A stretch of DNA of 5,956 nucleotides from positions 1-5,956 of the forward strand of contig JAGAIK010000428.1 of the NCBI GenBank assembly GCA_017626625.1, written 5' to 3'. Positions 4,980-5,956 of this stretch are shown here, piece after piece. Both the position numbers and the translations under genes were made by a program. Under the pieces are notes generated by a model. The model saw only the letters and a list, made by a program, of their open reading frames with translations, had not been told where the DNA came from and made no database searches. The DNA is from Roseburia sp. (GTDB taxonomy: Bacteria; Bacillota; Clostridia; Lachnospirales; Lachnospiraceae). The first letter of the stretch is position 1. Each line of letters opens with the position of its first letter.

Positions 4980-5555
4980 ATGCCGGAACAGAGATTTAGC
5001 AGGGAGACAGAAGCCTATCTGCGTACTTATGAGATGATTTTGGAGGAAATGATACAGGGAATGACGGAGGCGGAGCTGTCGGACAGCATTTCCCATAATT
5101 TCATTGTTCAGATGATACCCCATCACCGTGCCGCCATCCAGATGTCCCGGAATGTACTTAAGTACACGGACAATGACGCCTTAAGGCAGATTGCTGCAAA
5201 TATTGTGGAGGAGCAGACCAGAAGCATTGAGCGTATGTGCGAGATTGCGGAGGGCTGCGGGGAGCTTCGCAATTCCGCGCGGGAGTTAGCGTTTTATCAG
5301 CAGAGGATAGACCGGATAAAAAACGTTATGTTTTACCAGATGAACCATGCGGGGGCGACGGAGCGGATTGACTGCGATTTTATGAGGGAGATGATACCCC
5401 ATCATGAGGGGGCGGTGAGAATGAGTACCGTCACACTACAGTATCCTATCTGCCGGGAGTTAAGACCGGTTTTAGAGCGAATCATCATTTCCCAGGAGAG
5501 GGGGATTCGGCAGATGAAGAGGCTGCAGCAGCAGATAAATTGCAGGAGACTTTGA
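4980..5555 (+). CDS. Protein with two tandem DUF305 domains
   Basis: A 191-residue protein made of two DUF305 (ferritin-like helical) repeats. Residues 41-86 and 134-179 align without gaps at an offset of 93. Both carry F-x-x-x-M-I-P-H-H (His48-His49 and His141-His142), a methionine six residues after the second His (M55, M148), and matching L-R, Q-x-R-x-I and final Met positions. DUF305 proteins such as cyanobacterial CopM bind copper or silver through His and Met residues and are usually exported. This one has no signal peptide or membrane segment, so it should be cytoplasmic. Extra Met and Cys residues (M19, M24, M28, C87, C93, C132, C158, C188) could add metal ligands. The ATG at 4980 follows AAGGA (4966-4970) with a nine-base T-rich spacer. 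No metal exporter or metalloregulator is adjacent. A metal-binding or stress role is inferred from the family only. Confidence 0.9.
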   Translation: MPEQRFSRETEAYLRTYEMILEEMIQGMTEAELSDSISHNFIVQMIPHHRAAIQMSRNVLKYTDNDALRQIAANIVEEQTRSIERMCEIAEGCGELRNSARELAFYQQRIDRIKNVMFYQMNHAGATERIDCDFMREMIPHHEGAVRMSTVTLQYPICRELRPVLERIIISQERGIRQMKRLQQQINCRRL

Positions 5556-5595
5556 TACCTGCTTAAAATTTGTGAGATATTCCAGTGATGGAAAG

Positions 5596-5645
5596 AAAAA
5601 AGAGGCGAAAATGTGAAAAAAAGAAACATTTTCGTCTCTTTTTTT
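5596..5645 (+). terminator. Intrinsic terminator after the DUF305 gene
   Basis: A long stem of about 19 bp pairs 5596-5614 with 5626-5644 (core GAGGCGAAAATGT / ACATTTTCGTCTC, with one G-T wobble) around an A-rich 11-base loop, and ends in seven T (5639-5645). It begins about 40 bases after the stop codon. Confidence 0.9.
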
Positions 5646-5675
5646 ACGAAAAATTTAGAAAATATATACAAGTAA

Positions 5676-5705
5676 TTTACGAACTATTTTGCGGTATGGT
5701 ATAAT
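5676..5705 (+). promoter_or_regulatory. Extended -10 promoter of the exported-protein gene
   Basis: TATAAT at 5700-5705 is a perfect -10, preceded by TG at 5697-5698 in the extended -10 position (TGG-TATAAT). The -35 is weak (TTTACG at 5676-5681, 18-base spacer), which extended -10 promoters tolerate. The expected start is near 5712, about 60 bases before the gene. Confidence 0.65.
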
Positions 5706-5774
5706 AGGACTAATTTTCGGGAACGACGGAAAAACAGGGAGTTGAAAAATAAAATGGATAGGAGAAACAGGAAA

Positions 5775-5956
5775 ATGCAGAAGAAAAACTGGGTAAAAAA
5801 GGGAATCATGTATCTGTTGTGCATGGCGCTTTTGCTGGGGGCGGCATGGGTGCCTGAGACGGCGGTCTATGCGGCAGATGAGATTGTTACTTTTACGGAA
5901 AACGGACTGGAGTTTAAGATTATGGACGATACTGCCTTAACGGTGACGATTCGAAA
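5775..5956 (+). CDS. 5' end of an exported (probably surface) protein gene
   Basis: The first 60 codons of a gene that runs off the right edge. It begins with a typical Gram-positive Sec signal peptide: a basic start (QKKNWVKK), a hydrophobic core (GIMYLLCMALLLGAAW, residues 10-25) and a likely cleavage site after Ala33 in AVYA-ADE. C16 sits inside the hydrophobic core, not in a lipobox, so it is unlikely to be a lipoprotein. The mature start (VTFTENGLEFKIMDDTALTV) looks like the N-terminus of secreted beta-rich or BspA-type leucine-rich-repeat proteins of Clostridia, but too little is present to decide. The ATG at 5775 is favoured because AGGAG (5760-5764) precedes it at 10 bases. The ATG at 5754 in the same frame adds seven residues (MDRRNRK) and has GGGAG at 12 bases. 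The gene is monocistronic from the left, with its own extended -10 promoter. Confidence 0.75.
   Translation, partial: MQKKNWVKKGIMYLLCMALLLGAAWVPETAVYAADEIVTFTENGLEFKIMDDTALTVTIR

Noticed and set aside
4875..5126. Minus-strand open frame over the start of the DUF305 gene
   Set aside because: It runs through the cstA terminator and is antisense to well-supported DUF305 motifs.
5402..5671. Minus-strand open frame over the DUF305 3' end and terminator
   Set aside because: Its phenylalanine- and lysine-rich start is the translation of the terminator stem; no domain or ribosome binding site supports it.

Overview
The window looks like a chromosomal stretch from an anaerobic Firmicute of class Clostridia, most likely a Lachnospiraceae-type gut bacterium. 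This is inferred from the Gram-positive style of the genes (strong AGGAGG-like ribosome binding sites, A/T-rich intergenic regions, U-tract terminators) and from the gene content: a Crp/Fnr regulator divergent from a cysteine-rich ferredoxin-like protein, a DUF5692-type membrane protein, a short CstA transporter, a double-DUF305 protein and a signal-peptide surface protein. No tRNA, rRNA, CRISPR array, insertion sequence or phage gene is visible, and no stretch longer than 300 bases lacks a gene.

Layout. Bases 1-151 hold the 3' end of an unrecognised plus-strand gene whose stop codon overlaps the stop of the convergent Crp/Fnr regulator gene (148-810, minus). The 140-base gap between the regulator gene and the plus-strand 4Fe-4S protein gene (951-1688) carries two overlapping divergent promoters. 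A Crp/Fnr-like dyad there lies near -41.5 for the 4Fe-4S gene and just downstream of the predicted regulator transcription start. A strong terminator closes the 4Fe-4S gene. The DUF5692-type gene (1924-2982) has its own promoter, a TGGT-N3-ACCA operator of the kind used by FadR-subfamily GntR repressors, and its own terminator. The cstA-family gene (3187-4854) again has its own promoter and terminator, followed by a double-DUF305 gene (4980-5555) with a terminator. The window ends inside an exported protein gene (from about 5775) that has an extended -10 promoter.

How the genes work together. The region is a series of separately transcribed units rather than one operon. The regulator and 4Fe-4S protein probably form a functional pair, with the regulator activating the 4Fe-4S gene and limiting its own expression; this is inferred from the promoter layout. 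CstA-family proteins take up peptides or pyruvate when carbon is short. DUF5692 is a multi-pass membrane protein of unknown function next to cstA but with separate control. DUF305 proteins are linked to metal binding in other bacteria. No complete new multi-gene system is evident. The points most worth a second look are the shared Crp/Fnr control region, the altered second iron-sulfur motif with an uncharacterised Cys-rich C-terminal domain, the GntR-type operator in front of the DUF5692 gene, and the leaderless double DUF305 protein.
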